64,000 nucleotides of DNA from Heterodera schachtii. Lineage: Eukaryota > Nematoda > Chromadorea > Rhabditida > Heteroderidae. The notes beneath the pieces are model-generated. The model was not told the DNA's origin, searched no databases, and saw only the letters and a list, made by a program, of their open reading frames with translations. The stretch lies in the NCBI GenBank assembly GCA_023374025.1, contig SIJG01000033.1:531239-595238 (forward strand), given 5' to 3'. Of this stretch, positions 1 to 10,902 are shown piece after piece (position 1 is the first letter of the stretch; each line of letters opens with the position of its first letter). Both the position numbers and the translations under genes were made by a program.

Positions 1-28
1 CATCGCTCATTTCTCAAATATAATTAAT

Positions 29-1787
29 TCACTTCCGCCCAATTAGACGACATTTTCGATGCTTTTGATCCGCTTTTTCTTCTTCCGATGGTGGCGATAA
101 GGGCCTAAAATTAAGTGAATATTTTAATTGGATGAATTATTTTTACACTCACCCAATGCAATTATTGTCATAAAGCATAAAATAGACATTGTTCAAATTG
201 GCATCCGAATTTTCGTCTTTCTGCTGCTGAACCATCGGACATCGCTTCATCATCCAATTGCCAGGATGGAGTGACACTTTCTCCATTGTCAACTTCTCAT
301 TAGTCCGTTTGTTCTCCAATTCAAAAAGATCAATTGGTGTTGAACTTGCCAAGGTCAAATTCACTTTGTAACTGACTGAAGAGGTGGCATGGAGAAATGT
401 CTAAACAATGGGAAACGCAAATTAAAGACAATTAATTAGTCAGTCGTTTAACGAAAATTTGGTCACACACCTCTTTAAAACTGTTGATCCATTCAAGATT
501 TGGTGACTCCAAATAATTAATGCAACGCAATTTCTTCGGCCGTCCATCTTTGCTCGGAATGTGTAACCATTTGAACAGCGCATGGCCGGCAGAAGTTGTA
601 TTTGGCCCGTCACCTTCACTAAGCACATCGGGGAACAGTCCACCCTTTGATCGGATTGAACTCAGGCTCTTATCGGAGAGGATTGTTGGCGATGTGAGGC
701 GAAGCAAAGTGTTCAAATGATCAGCATTGCCAAATCCCAAATGGCCAATGCTTGTCGTAAAAATGTGCCAAATTTCGCTGGCCAAAACATCCCAAATCGG
801 CAGATGGACATCTTCATTTTCTCTTGACCAAACTGCCAAAGTCAATTTGGTGCCCATTCTGTCCCAAATTTGCTTGTTGGCATGGAGAAATGTAATCACG
901 GAATTGTCCAAGTAGCTGCACAAATATAAAAATGCTTTAATATATTATTAGGGACCGGATTTATATGGACAAAAAATATGAAAATATGGACTAAAAATTT
1001 CTGAAAAATCAATTTGAATTTTTGAAAAAATTCATAAACCCATAAATTTTTCTATCAAAAAAAAAAAAATCATTTTAATACATGAAGTACAGAATTTGAT
1101 AATTGAGGCCTAATATTTATTTTTTTACAAAAAAAAATATGAACTTAAAAAATTTGCAAAAATTTGTGATATTTTTTGAAAAAAAAACATTTTTCCAAAA
1201 ATTTTCCGTCTTTAGGGGTATCTTTTTCGAATTTTCTGTGAAAATGCCGAAATATGGATGTCAAAAATGGAAATATGGACTAAAACCTGAAATATGCAAA
1301 ATGGAAGTAAAAAGGCAGCCAAGAAGCATCAAACCAAGCTAAAAATACCATTTACGTTTTTAGGCCGAAATGAGTGTGCAAAAAAATATATGGAAATCCA
1401 TACAAATCCGGTCCCTATATATTATGTACAAAAGTTTAAAATTACGAAATCTGAAGGTCCTTAAAGCGGGTTTTATTTGGCAGCGGACGATCCGGCATCG
1501 GAAATTTCACCCATTTGCCATCGATCCGTACAGATAGTTTCGCTTTTAGTCCAATGCCCACGCAAATTTTGATTGTCCTCCAAATTGTCAATTCGCTTTT
1601 TCCACCGAAATGCGCGTCCACCAAAACATCGAAACGGTCGGAAAGCAATGCCATTTTGAGTCCGAGTTGAGCATGGTCAAAAGATGGGAGAATGTCCATC
1701 CAAACGTCGCTACAAATCCAACTGAAACATGGGAAATTACGGAAAATTTGTAATTTTATTTACGAAAATTCCTTACCGTCTGTTCAT
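29..1787 (-). CDS. F-box-like protein, type A (copy A1), complete
   Basis: Five exons on the minus strand: 1777-1787, 1446-1721, 471-915, 153-400 and 29-104. Their lengths sum to 1056 nt, giving 351 aa in one open frame. The start MNRR runs into WICSDVWMDILPSF. That region resembles an F-box (DVWxDILPSFxxxxLGLKMALLSDRFDVLVD, about residues 5-40). The middle exon carries YLDNSVITFLHANK, PIWDVLASEIW and KWLHIPSKDGRPKKL; exon 4 carries DLFELENKRTNEKLTMEKV; the short last exon starts PLSPPSEEE. F-box proteins usually recruit substrates to SCF ubiquitin ligases, but here that role is inferred from family resemblance only. The second intron (916-1445) is unusually long because it holds an inverted-repeat element. 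The last exon has an extra A relative to the copy at 8.7 kb, so its C-terminus is read in another frame and ends at 29. Confidence 0.75.
949..1416. mobile_element. Non-autonomous inverted-repeat element (MITE) in an intron
   Basis: The ends TAGGGACCGGATTT at 949 and AAATCCGGTCCCTA ending at 1416 are inverted copies. The match extends about 20 bp with one mismatch. The interior is A/T-rich with repeated AATATGGAC-type phrases and no convincing gene. The flanks are TA-rich, so the target duplication (possibly TA) cannot be fixed. The element accounts for the long second intron of copy A1. Its inner right part (GAAGCATC.AA.CAAGCTAAAAA) resembles the elements at 40.9 and 55.6 kb. Confidence 0.75.
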
Positions 1788-2559
1788 TTTTGCTGAACAA
1801 TTTGCACAGTTTTGTCGTAAGTTGTGATTGTTAACAAAGTATAAAAACTTTCTGTATATTCCAAAAAGTAAGAAAAAAAAGATTTTTTGATTTGATTGCT
1901 TTATTCATTTTCTAATCAAATCAACAATTTATACAAATTCTAAGCAGGAAAACTTAGTTAACTTTGAAACATTTTTTTCCAACCATCGGTTTTCCATATT
2001 ATTTCAAACAAAAAATTTAATGGGAAAGGTCTGCCGGTGCCGAAAGACTCTGCCGAATAAATTTTGTAAAACATTTTAAATAAAAAACAAGTTTTGGCAC
2101 AAATTTTGCAAATTTAAAGGAATGAAAGGGGTCCGAAGGCGGGAAAATTTTTCCGTTGGGGGCCAAAATCCTTTTAAAAACATTGCGAGTTATTTTCGTT
2201 GTTAAGATACGCATTCTATACAGGACAGGGATTTTCAAAAAAAATTTACCAAGTGTATTTTTTGAAAAATTCGTAAATATTTTTGAATTTCAAAAAAAAA
2301 CAGCATAAAAATGCCATAAAGCGAAAAATTAAAAGAATCCTTTTTAAATTTTTATACATAGTCACTGAAATTGAACTGAAAAAATTGAGGTAGAAAAAAG
2401 CGAAAACATGAGAAAAAAACCTATAGTTTAAGCTTTTCAAATGATACCAAGAAATTGCACCATAAAAATCAAGCAAATAAATGTAAGAATTAACAAAAAA
2501 AAAGCATTTATGACAAGAAAATGATGAGACCATCAAATCAAATTCCAATTAGTGAGATG

Positions 2560-2790
2560 GACCATTTCATCAAATATAATTAATTTTCGTTGCTTTCATT
2601 CGTCCGCTTCTTCTTTTTCTTCATTCCGCTGGCGACAACAATAGCCTAAAATTAGTTGCAATTTGCATTTGGATGAATTATTTTTCTGCTTTCACCCATG
2701 CTATCATTGTCACGCCACAAATTAAATTCGACAGTGTTCAAATTGTCATCCCAATTCTCGTCGTTTTCCCATTGAACCGCCGTTTACCGT
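2560..2790 (-). pseudogene. F-box-like type A relic (exons 4-5)
   Basis: The minus strand reads the end of exon 4 (parallel to NWDDNLNTVEFNLWR), a GTGAAAG donor, a short intron ending TTTTAG, and the PLSPP-type last exon, here degenerate (AIVVASGMKKKKKR-like). Sequence similarity stops near 2790. Nothing further upstream belongs to the family, so this is a 3' fragment. Confidence 0.6.
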
Positions 2791-2843
2791 TAAAAAATTA
2801 AAATTTTTTTTATTTAGTGTGAACCTTAAAACAGGGAAAGTAC

Positions 2844-2909
2844 CTCAAATTCCTCATCCTTTTTGCGTCTCGAATAGCCCCCAGCTTTTCCCCTTTTATC
2901 ATTAGCCAT
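2844..2909 (-). CDS. Possible first exon, unknown product
   Basis: The minus strand reads 22 codons, MANDKRGKAGGYSRRKKDEEFE, followed directly by a GTACTTTC donor-like site in phase 0. A related start (ATGGCTAATAATAAAAACGG) lies at 9636 on the plus strand, in equivalent flanking sequence downstream of a type B fragment. The composition is very basic. No continuing exon could be identified, so this may be only conserved flanking DNA. Confidence 0.2.
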
Positions 2910-5055
2910 TTTATCAACAATTACTGCAATTAATTAATTACATGCACATAAAATACAATGGAAATGGATGGACGCATTTTGCGAGAAAGCAAAGAAAAGG
3001 AGCGGCAAGTTCAAGGAAAGAGTCGCGCAATTGCGCTCGACTAACCCTGAGGGCGATTTGTCGAACGCAAAAGTGGGGACTTGAAAATTGACTATTTCCC
3101 TAAGAAATTTCGCTAAATTTTCCAATTTTTCTGCGTTCCACATCCTTTCCTCGTGCGTTCGAACGCAAGAGGAGGGGCTGAATAATTCCTAAAATTTTGC
3201 CTATTTAAAAAAAAAAAAAGTACACCGCAAAAAAACTGGCATGAAAAAAAAGTAAAGTCGTGAAAAGCAAAAAAAAAAAAAAAGGTCTTCACCGGGGCAA
3301 AAATGGTCGAACGCAAAATTTTTGACGCTGACCCCCCCTAGGGGGGGTCATCGCCGAACGCACGACCCTTTTCCTGACCCCCCCCCCCCCCCCCCCTTGC
3401 ACAGGTATGAAGCAAAGGTCAAATACAAACAGACAAACAAACAATTAGGCAATATTTAAAAGACAAAATGCCACCAATATATCATTTCGGTCAGATAATT
3501 GCATCAATTAATTGATTAATTCATTCATTTAGTTTGTAAAAGATATATTTGTCCTCTTTTGGAATATGCGATGAAAAGTGAAACCCAATATATAAAATTC
3601 CATGATTTTTCCGCACCTCGGGACTATTTTTTATGATGATTAGAGGTCATTAGAGATTGATTGCAACTAGAATTATCGGTTTTTAACGGGCCCAATTCTA
3701 TACACAGTCAACTTCAAAAAATAAAAAATTAATATTTAGTTTTTAATGCGCAATATTTTAACAGTACGCATGAAACTGAAAAAATTAGAAAACACTTATG
3801 TATTTTGAAAAAAAAATCAGGTTTATGAAAATTACATTTTCTCCTTTTCCATTTTTTTTCTGCTTCGTTTGAATTGTCCATATTTTTTAGGTGATACTTT
3901 TTTAAATTAAATATTCAGGAAGGCTAAAAAAGCAAATAATAAATATGTAATGGTAAAGCAGAAAAATTAGTGCTGACTGAAACCAAAAGTGAAAGAAATT
4001 GGACGAAAAAAAGAATTTGTGTCAAAAATAAATGGAAAAAGAGACGAATGAATTAAGGAGGAGGGAAAAGAAGCACTTTAATAGTGAAAGTATGTGCTGT
4101 ACGGAGATATTAACAGACATTTCGAGAGTCAAAACTGCCGACGAGACCCAACGGACACACATTTCCTAAAATTTTATCCCAAAATACCCCCGATTCTTTT
4201 TTTGGCCCAAAAAATTGCCATGAAAAGCAACAAAAAAAAAACAACAAAAGTTTTTCGGGTTCCTCTCATCCTTTTTTGTGATTATTTTGATTTGTATTTT
4301 TTTTCGATTTTCAAAAACCATTCAACTGTACGCACTGCTCCTCTCTCTGTTTTAAGCAGTTTGTAAACATTTGCTAAATTACTACGTTTAATTTGTGGTA
4401 ATTACCCCCCCCCCCCCCTCCCCCTCTCTTTCGCTTCCTTCTCAAATGCTTATTGGCGGCTTTTCGAATTTTTTCCCTAATTTAAGAGAATAAACACGCA
4501 TCAGTCAATGAATCATTGTTTAATCAATTTATTTTTTTCTAGCAATGTCTTCGGCAGTAAATCCGACAATTTTAATCAAAACGAATTCCTCTGGGTAAAA
4601 AGCGCAAGGACATACAATAACTGAAAAGAGGAGATGATGAAATTTTGTTTTGTTATTTGCTTAGATTATTATTAAATCTTTGTTTGTATTATTTTCAAGG
4701 AATTCAAGAAAAAATGGAATAAAAACGAAAAATATTCCCTAAGAACCGACCCTAAAATTTTCAAAAAATATATCATTATTTTTTTCTTGATAGTACATAC
4801 AGTCATGGTCATATCTTTATTTTACGGCCCTAAATATATTCACATAATATAAACAATATAACGACACACACACAAACAACAATTTCACTAAACGAGTAAC
4901 ATTTGTACTGAAATACAGTGGCAAAAATACATATACGAAATGTAGTACAATAGAGGTTATAAGGCATCGCATGGAAATGGGTCAATGTCAACACAAATTG
5001 CTGGGCAATGTTCAGCCGTGGCACTTCACTTTAATTCCGCCGGAGAAGACGCCCA
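2910..5055. other. Intergenic, no supported gene
   Basis: The region is A/T-rich with homopolymer runs, including poly-C of about 20 at 3377-3396 and C-rich runs near 4407. The stretch 2910-2990 is an inverted copy of 9565-9640. The segment 3528-3586 matches a LINE fragment at 6815. Positions 3020-3360 hold repeated TCGAACGCA phrases on both strands, suggesting a decayed hairpin element. I see no long conserved reading frame. Confidence 0.5.
3528..3586 (+). mobile_element. LINE reverse-transcriptase fragment (relic)
   Basis: This is nearly identical to 6815-6873 (GTAAAAGATATATTxGTCCTC). It reads in the RYIRPLLEYA style typical of the region just after the catalytic core of LINE reverse transcriptases. 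Only about 60 bp remain. Confidence 0.4.
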
Positions 5056-6540
5056 TCAGCCATAATACACCAGATTATTCTTCTTCAAGCCTTGCACCTG
5101 AAAATTTGGGCTTTTTTCTTCAAAATTTCTCAAATTGTTACAATTACCTCCAGAATTCCGTCCATGAAATCCTCATGGAGAATTTTGGTGGAGTCACGAC
5201 GAAGAGCAACCATTCCCTGTAAAAAAAGAGATAAGCTGATGCATATCCTCAAAAAATGTTTATCCGCTCACCGCTTCCACACAAACTGCTCGACATTGTG
5301 CTCCGTTGAAGTCCTCAATGCAGCGCGACAGCTCAACAAAGTTGACATTTTTGCTGAAAATGAGGAATAATTAGACTATTTCCTAATTCTGTCACCGACT
5401 CGACGTTCATCCGGCGCGAATGAATGCGAAGAATTTGTTCCCTGCCCTTCTCATTTGGTGCTGGGAATTCGATTTTGCGGTCAAAACGTCCGGAGCGAAG
5501 GAGGGCCGGGTCGAGCACATCAACACGATTTGTCGCAGCAATGACCTGCGTTAAACAAACAAAATGAATGTGAATTGATTGGCTTGCTCCACCACTCACT
5601 TTGATGTCGTCGTTGGGTTGGAATCCGTCGAGTTGGTTCAGCAACTCCAACATCGTCCGCTGAATGTCTCGGTCCCCCGTGTCAGAGGCGTCGAATCGTT
5701 TCGTGCCTGGGTTGAAGAAGGAATAAACACAATGTCAGTAAAGCAAAATCAAAAATACGCGCACCAATCGCATCCAATTCGTCAATGAAAATGATGGCCG
5801 GCGCCTTCTGTTTGGCCAATTCGAATGCGTTCTGCACCATCTTCGCCCCGTCGCCGAGGCCCACTTGGTTCAGCAGAGTACCGGACAAGCGCAGAAAGGT
5901 GGCCTGTGTTTGAGAAGCAACGGCACGGGCGAGCAATGTTTTGCCAGTTCCTTAAAAAGAGAGAAATTGCCGCCACCTATCAGCAAAATGAAAATGCGAA
6001 TTGATTTGTGAGAAAACAACACCTGGAGGCTCATACATGAGCACGCCCTTCGGTGGATGAATGCCAATCTTTATGAACAGCTCCTTTTTGGTCATTGGAA
6101 GCACCTGAAAATGAGAAAATGGGAAATTTTGATCCAAAATTGTTTATTTTTTAACACGTACAATTGCCTCTTTCAACTCTTTGATTTGCGTCTCGCATCC
6201 GCCAATTTCGCTATACGCCACGGCATTTTCATGTACTGAAAATGCTTTTCGTCAAAATTTGTCGTTCCTCCTTTTGTTTGTTTGCTCTCACTTTCTTCAT
6301 CTGTTTGTTGTTCTCCTTCGTCTTCGTCCCCAGTGTTTTGATGTTGTACGCGATTTTGCGCATTTCGTCCCTCATGATGCGAATTTCTTCGTCGAGCTGT
6401 TGTACGCGTTCGTCAATTTGGGCGGAAGACATCTCCAACACTTCAGCGTCTGTCTGAAAATTTAAAAAATGAAATGACATCGAAACGGAAGAAAATGAAA
6501 AGCACCAATCGCTCACCACATCTCCGGCAGGGTGCGCCAT
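5056..6540 (-). pseudogene. rpt-5-like: Rpt5/PSMC3-like 26S proteasome AAA ATPase lacking its OB domain
   Basis: Ten minus-strand exons are readable: 6517-6540, 6292-6453, 6162-6235, 6023-6104, 5765-5950, 5600-5706, about 5400-5545, 5272-5353, 5148-5216 and 5056-5097. They encode MAHPAGDV, an N-terminal coiled coil (DERVQQLDEEIRIMRDEM), then [37 protein letters not shown] (Walker A), [11 protein letters not shown] (Walker B), [34 protein letters not shown] (second region of homology), [15 protein letters not shown] and the tail NNLVYYG, close to the HbYX tail of Rpt5. Family members carry an OB-fold of roughly 90-100 residues between the coiled coil and YSDIGG. Here a 56-bp intron replaces it, and the phase across that intron is off by one. 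The usual GPPGTGKT is EPPGTGKT. One donor (GTCGGT) is weak. I favour a defective paralogue, but the rest is so well kept that a misassembled or functional variant is possible. Confidence 0.8.
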
Positions 6541-6798
6541 CTTCTCGTTGTGTTACGCCCCGTTAGTAAAAATGTGAGAAAAATGTATCATAACAGCGCC
6601 TTTTATACACAATTTTGGGTGGTTTTTTTTGTATTGTGTGCAGTTGCAGTGCGCCAAAATGTGCGAGAGTTTTCTATTTTGAATATTTTTTTAAAATTCA
6701 GCCAAAAATTTGGCATGAGGTTGAATCTATTAGTGACTTGGGTATCTAACATTATTATTAGAAAATCCGTACTGCTCATTAATGATCAAACCAAAATT

Positions 6799-7110
6799 CT
6801 AAAACATCGTTCAAATACAAAGTTTGTAAAAGATATATTCGTCCTCTTTTGGAATATGCGATGAAAAGTGAAACCCATTTAATTATATTAAGCATCGACA
6901 CGACTACTTTTATTGATTAGCTATTTGTTGATGGGTCCTCTCCCATCGACCATTCTTTGTCATTTGTGTTATTTTGCATTACGGTGTTTATTTTCGGACT
7001 CTCTTAAATTGACTCCGTCCTTATTTTATTATTATTTTGTGATTCTAATTTTGTTCTTTATTCATTTAATAAATTTATCTTGTTTGTGTGTTAGCAAAAC
7101 ACAACAGTTT
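6799..7110 (+). mobile_element. LINE retrotransposon 3' fragment
   Basis: The plus strand reads KYKVCKRYIRPLLEYAMKSE, like the motif (Y)-x-x-Y-x-RP-x-LEY found downstream of the YADD core in LINE reverse transcriptases. The frame then passes an apparent deletion and ends at a stop near 6930. AATAAATTTATC near 7068 could be the 3' end signal. The 5' part is missing, as is usual for LINE insertions. Confidence 0.4.
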
Positions 7111-7429
7111 CGTGTATTAAATTGATTTTGGGCAGTAAATATTTTGAAAAAAAAAATTTTTTTTTTTGACTTTTTCGAATTCGGATCAGGGGTTCTAATG
7201 GGTCAAAACATATGTTTTCATCAAAAAATTAGTAAAAATAAATGAATAGAAGAAGATTTGCCGGGATATTTGGAGTTAGGGACCCCCCCCCCCCCCCCCC
7301 CCCTCAATTGGAAATATCAGTTCGAGCTCTACCAACTAAAAATTCAAACATTCATGGTTATTAATTTTGAGATTTACATAATTCTTTATAAATAACATAC
7401 GACAAAATTGGGCAGCTAATTGGCACAAA

Positions 7430-8701
7430 ATGAAGCGACAATTAAAGAAAATGTGAGAAGTTTTTAAATTGAATATTTATCATTTAAATCATTTTTCCAT
7501 GTTTCAGTTGGATTTGTGGCGATGTGTGGATGGACATTCTCCCATCTTTTGAACGTGTTGAACTCGGCCTCAAATTGGCACTGATTTCCGACCGCTTCGA
7601 TGTTTTGGTGGACGCGCATTTCGATGGAAAAACAGAATTGACAATTTGGAGATGGATAGTAATTATCAAGGACACAGCAGGACCAAAGGCAAAATTATCT
7701 GTGTGCAAAGGCAGCAAAGCTGTGGACTTTCCTTGGCCCGACCGTCCGTTGCCGAACAAAATTCGCTTTAAATACATTCGGATTGAGTAATTCAACACAA
7801 ATTTTCATTTTATGTTGCTCCTTTTTTAGGTACATTGATCATTCCGTCATCGAGTTTTTCCGTTCCAATCAGCGAATTTTCGACAAAGGCACCAATTTGT
7901 ATTTGGATGTGTGTTCTTCATCAGAAAGCAATGTCCAGCCAATTTGGAATGTTTTTGTCCGTCAAATTTGGCCTATTTTTACGACAATCAATGTCCATTA
8001 TTTGGGATTTGGCAATGCTGATCATTTGAACACTTTGCTTCGCCTCACATCGCCAACAATCCTCTCCGATAAGAGCCTGAGTTCAATCCGATCAAAGGGT
8101 GGACTGTTCCCCGATGTGCTTAGTGAAGGTGACGGGCCAAATACAACTTCTGCCGGCCATGCGCTGTTCAAATGGTTACACATTCCGAGCAAAGATGGAC
8201 GGCCGAAGAAATTGCGTTGCATTAATTATTTGGAGTCACCAAATCTTGAATGGATCAACAGTTTTAAAGAGGTGTGTGACCAAATTTTCGTTAAACGACT
8301 GACTAATTAATTGTCTTTAATTTGCGTTTCCCATTGTTTAGACATTTCTCCATGCCACCTCTTCAGTCAGTTACAAAGTGAATTTGACCTTGGCAAGTTC
8401 AACACCAATTGATCTTTTTGAATTGGAGAACAAACGGACTAATGAGAAGTTGACAATGGAGAAAGTGTCACTCCATCCTGGCAATTGGATGATGAAGCGA
8501 TGTCCGATGGTTCAGCAGCAGAAAGACGAAAATTCGGATGCCAATTTGAACAATGTCTATTTTATGCTTTATGACAATAATTGCATTGGGTGAGTGTAAA
8601 AATAATTCATCCAATTAAAATATTCACTTAATTTTAGGCCATTATCGCCACCAGCGGAAGAAAAGGAAAAAGCGGATCAAAGCATGGAAAATATCGTCTA
8701 A
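7430..8701 (+). CDS. F-box-like protein, type A (copy A3), complete
   Basis: Five exons: 7430-7452, 7508-7786, 7830-8271, 8342-8589 and 8638-8701. All splice phases agree and the sum is 1056 nt (351 aa). The protein starts MKRQLKKIWICGDVWMDILP with an F-box-like segment (ELGLKLALISDRFDVLVDAHF). It continues through PLPNKIRFKYIRIE, YIDHSVIEFFRSNQRIF, PIWNVFVRQIWPIF, GPNTTSAGHALFKWL and DLFELENKRTNEKLTM, and ends PLSPPAEEKEKADQSMENIV. It lies in inverted orientation to copy A1. From about 7998 to 8637 (half of exon 3, both introns and exon 4) the two are identical to the eye, whereas the earlier exons differ clearly. It is one of only two unbroken type A genes in the window. Confidence 0.8.
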
Positions 8702-8989
8702 TTGCGCGGAAGTGAATTAATTATATTTGTGAAATGAGCGATGATCTCAACAATTGGAAACGGATTTGATGTTCATTTTATCTCAGAAATGCTTTTTTGT
8801 TGATTCTTTCGTTTGAATATAAAACATACATTTATTAATATTTGTTTGTTTTTTTAACTTTTTCTTTGATGTTCAGACAAATAAATGCACCTGAAAATCT
8901 GCTGGCTGACCAATTACATAATTTTCCATATGGTTTTGTTTTGAAATGGACAGAGTTGTGATAATTAAGGATGGTTAGGTTGATTGGAC

Positions 8990-9482
8990 TCATAAAATGC
9001 CATTGAATTGACTGGGGAGAAATTGATACTGGAAATATACGAAAATGATTGTTGCCTCTTCCGTTTTCCAATTGGATGGGATGAGCAAAAGTGGGAAAAT
9101 GTGGCGGATGAGATGATTGTTCGAACAAACCCAATTGACATTGTGATAAGCGATGGCGTATTCGACGACGGGTGAACAATTTAAAATGCTTAATCATTTT
9201 ATGAGTCCAATCGTCGACAATTTTGCTTAGACTTTGTGCTTTAAATTGGTACCAAAATGAACGGTTTGTTTGAAATGGACAGAATTAAGGTATAAAAAAT
9301 CATGGATAGTTAGGTTGATTGGATTCATAAAATGCCATTGAATTAATAAAAATTGAATTGGCTTATAATTTATAATCGGATAATCATCGTTTTTCAGTCT
9401 TCTTCTCGACGACGTTTCTCCCGGGCCGAGTGATCAGCAGAAGAAATGGATCAACCAATTGATTGGTGACTCAATTGTCTGA
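8990..9482 (+). pseudogene. F-box-like type B fragment (exons 4-5)
   Basis: An exon 4 piece to 9171 reads NAIELTGEKLILEIYENDCC and PIGWDEQKWENV and ends NPIDIVISDGVFDDG. The last exon, 9398-9482, reads LLLDDVSPGPSDQQKK to a stop. The first three exons are absent. A stretch of about 60 bp just upstream (8946-9006) is repeated at 9280-9360, inside the intron between these exons, so a small tandem duplication has lengthened it. Confidence 0.6.
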
Positions 9483-9734
9483 CTGAAATGATGTTGGCAT
9501 TGGCATTTTGCCATTTCAATATTGTATATAATTGTTTGTTTGTATTTGACTTTTGCTTGCTCGGAAATGCGTCCATTTCCATTGTATTTTATGTGCATAA
9601 AATTAATTAATTATGAGTAATTAATCGTTGATAAAATGGCTAATAATAAAAACGGTAAAGGCTTGACACAACAAATTTCTGCTTACTTTAGGCTGTCAAT
9701 TTTTTAGCAACACAAAATTAGATAGGTATTATTA

Positions 9735-10310
9735 ACGGTATTTAAAGCTATCATTGTCACGCCACAAATTAAATTCGACCGTGTTCAAATTGTAATCCCA
9801 ATTTTTGTCATTTTCCCACTGAACCGTCGCTTCCGTCTCCCCAACAATTATTGGACACCGTATCAACAGCCAATTATCCTCTGATTTTTCCCACAGTATC
9901 AGCTTCTCATTTGTCGCTTCGTTCACCAATTCAAATGTTCAATTGGCATTTTTGTCATCGTATGAAGAATATAAAGTTGAATATTGTAACTGACAGAAGT
10001 GGTGGCACGGCGAAATGCCTAAACAAAATTGCAAAAACAAAAACAATTTAACGAAATACGGCGGATCACCTCTTTCAAATTGTTGACCCATTCAAGATTT
10101 GATCCATCAAAATAATCAAAGCAATGCAATCGCTTCGGTTGCCCATTTTTGCTCGGAGCGTGCAACCATTTGGTCAACGCTTGGGCAGCAGTTGGATTCA
10201 GCACATCAAAATCAGCAATTCCATCGGGGCACAGACGACCGGAATCAATTGAATTCAGATGATCGAGATCAGTGAGAATTGTCAGTGAAATGCGACGACG
10301 CAAATCCCGA
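9735..10310 (-). pseudogene. F-box-like type A fragment (exons 3-4), frameshifted
   Basis: Exon 3 is truncated near 10310 at a GC-rich junction next to a poly-G run. It reads RRRISLTILTDLDHLNSIDS and KWLHAPSKNGQPKRLHCF down to a donor at 10070. Exon 4 starts at 10018 (AFRRATTSVSYNI), then loses one base where the family has EPFELVNE and runs into a stop. The frame resumes as VNEATNEKLILWEKSEDNW. The last exon is missing: sequence after the exon 4 end diverges near 9735. Confidence 0.65.
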
Positions 10311-10902
10311 GCTTATAAAGGGGGGGGGGGGGCCTCGGGAGAGATCCAAGGGGCGGTCCCTTCCCGCTATTGGCTGAGCCCATTTGACAAATGACCGATT
10401 GATCCTTTTTTGGGGTTCATAAAATTGAGATGGAATTTATGTTTTCTTTATGAATTTTTTAAATACAAATTTCGTTTATTTTGCAGTTAACGAGTGAGAG
10501 AGAGGGGTAGAGTTCGAACTTTTGAAAAATTTACGGAAAGAATAAGAGAATTTTGACCAAGGTCCGGTTTTCAGGATTAACAAATCAATTTTTTCAGGAC
10601 TTCTGTGTCCTAAAATTTTGACCAACGACTATTATTTTTGCACAATGCTTGAGATCATTAAAAGGAAAGAATGCTTTAATTCGCTTTTATTCATAAGCCA
10701 TTTTTATCAACGATTACTCACACTGAATTTTACATAAATATTATATATGTACAGTGGAAATGGGGATGCATTTGCGAGCAAGCAAAGCTCAAATATATAC
10801 AAACAAATTATATACAATATTGAAATGGCACAATGCCAATATCATTTCAATTATGGATTGCATTCGATCAATTAATTAATTCATTTCTCCTGCTGTTGCT
10901 GA

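Noticed and set aside
520..720. Antisense frame over exon 3 of copy A1, mirrored at 8022-8222
   Set aside because: It is the complement of a well-supported coding exon; its conservation is explained by the identical tract between the copies.
3377..3396. Poly-C run, and others at 7286, 10321, 16927, 18567 and 63788, considered as functional G-quadruplex or promoter sites
   Set aside because: Single homopolymer tracts of about 10-20 bases next to repeats; lengths are unreliable in assemblies and no gene context supports function.
6532..6864. 110-codon plus-strand frame beginning at the proteasome gene start
   Set aside because: It has low-complexity hydrophobic composition, overlaps a LINE fragment, and has no domain or splice support.
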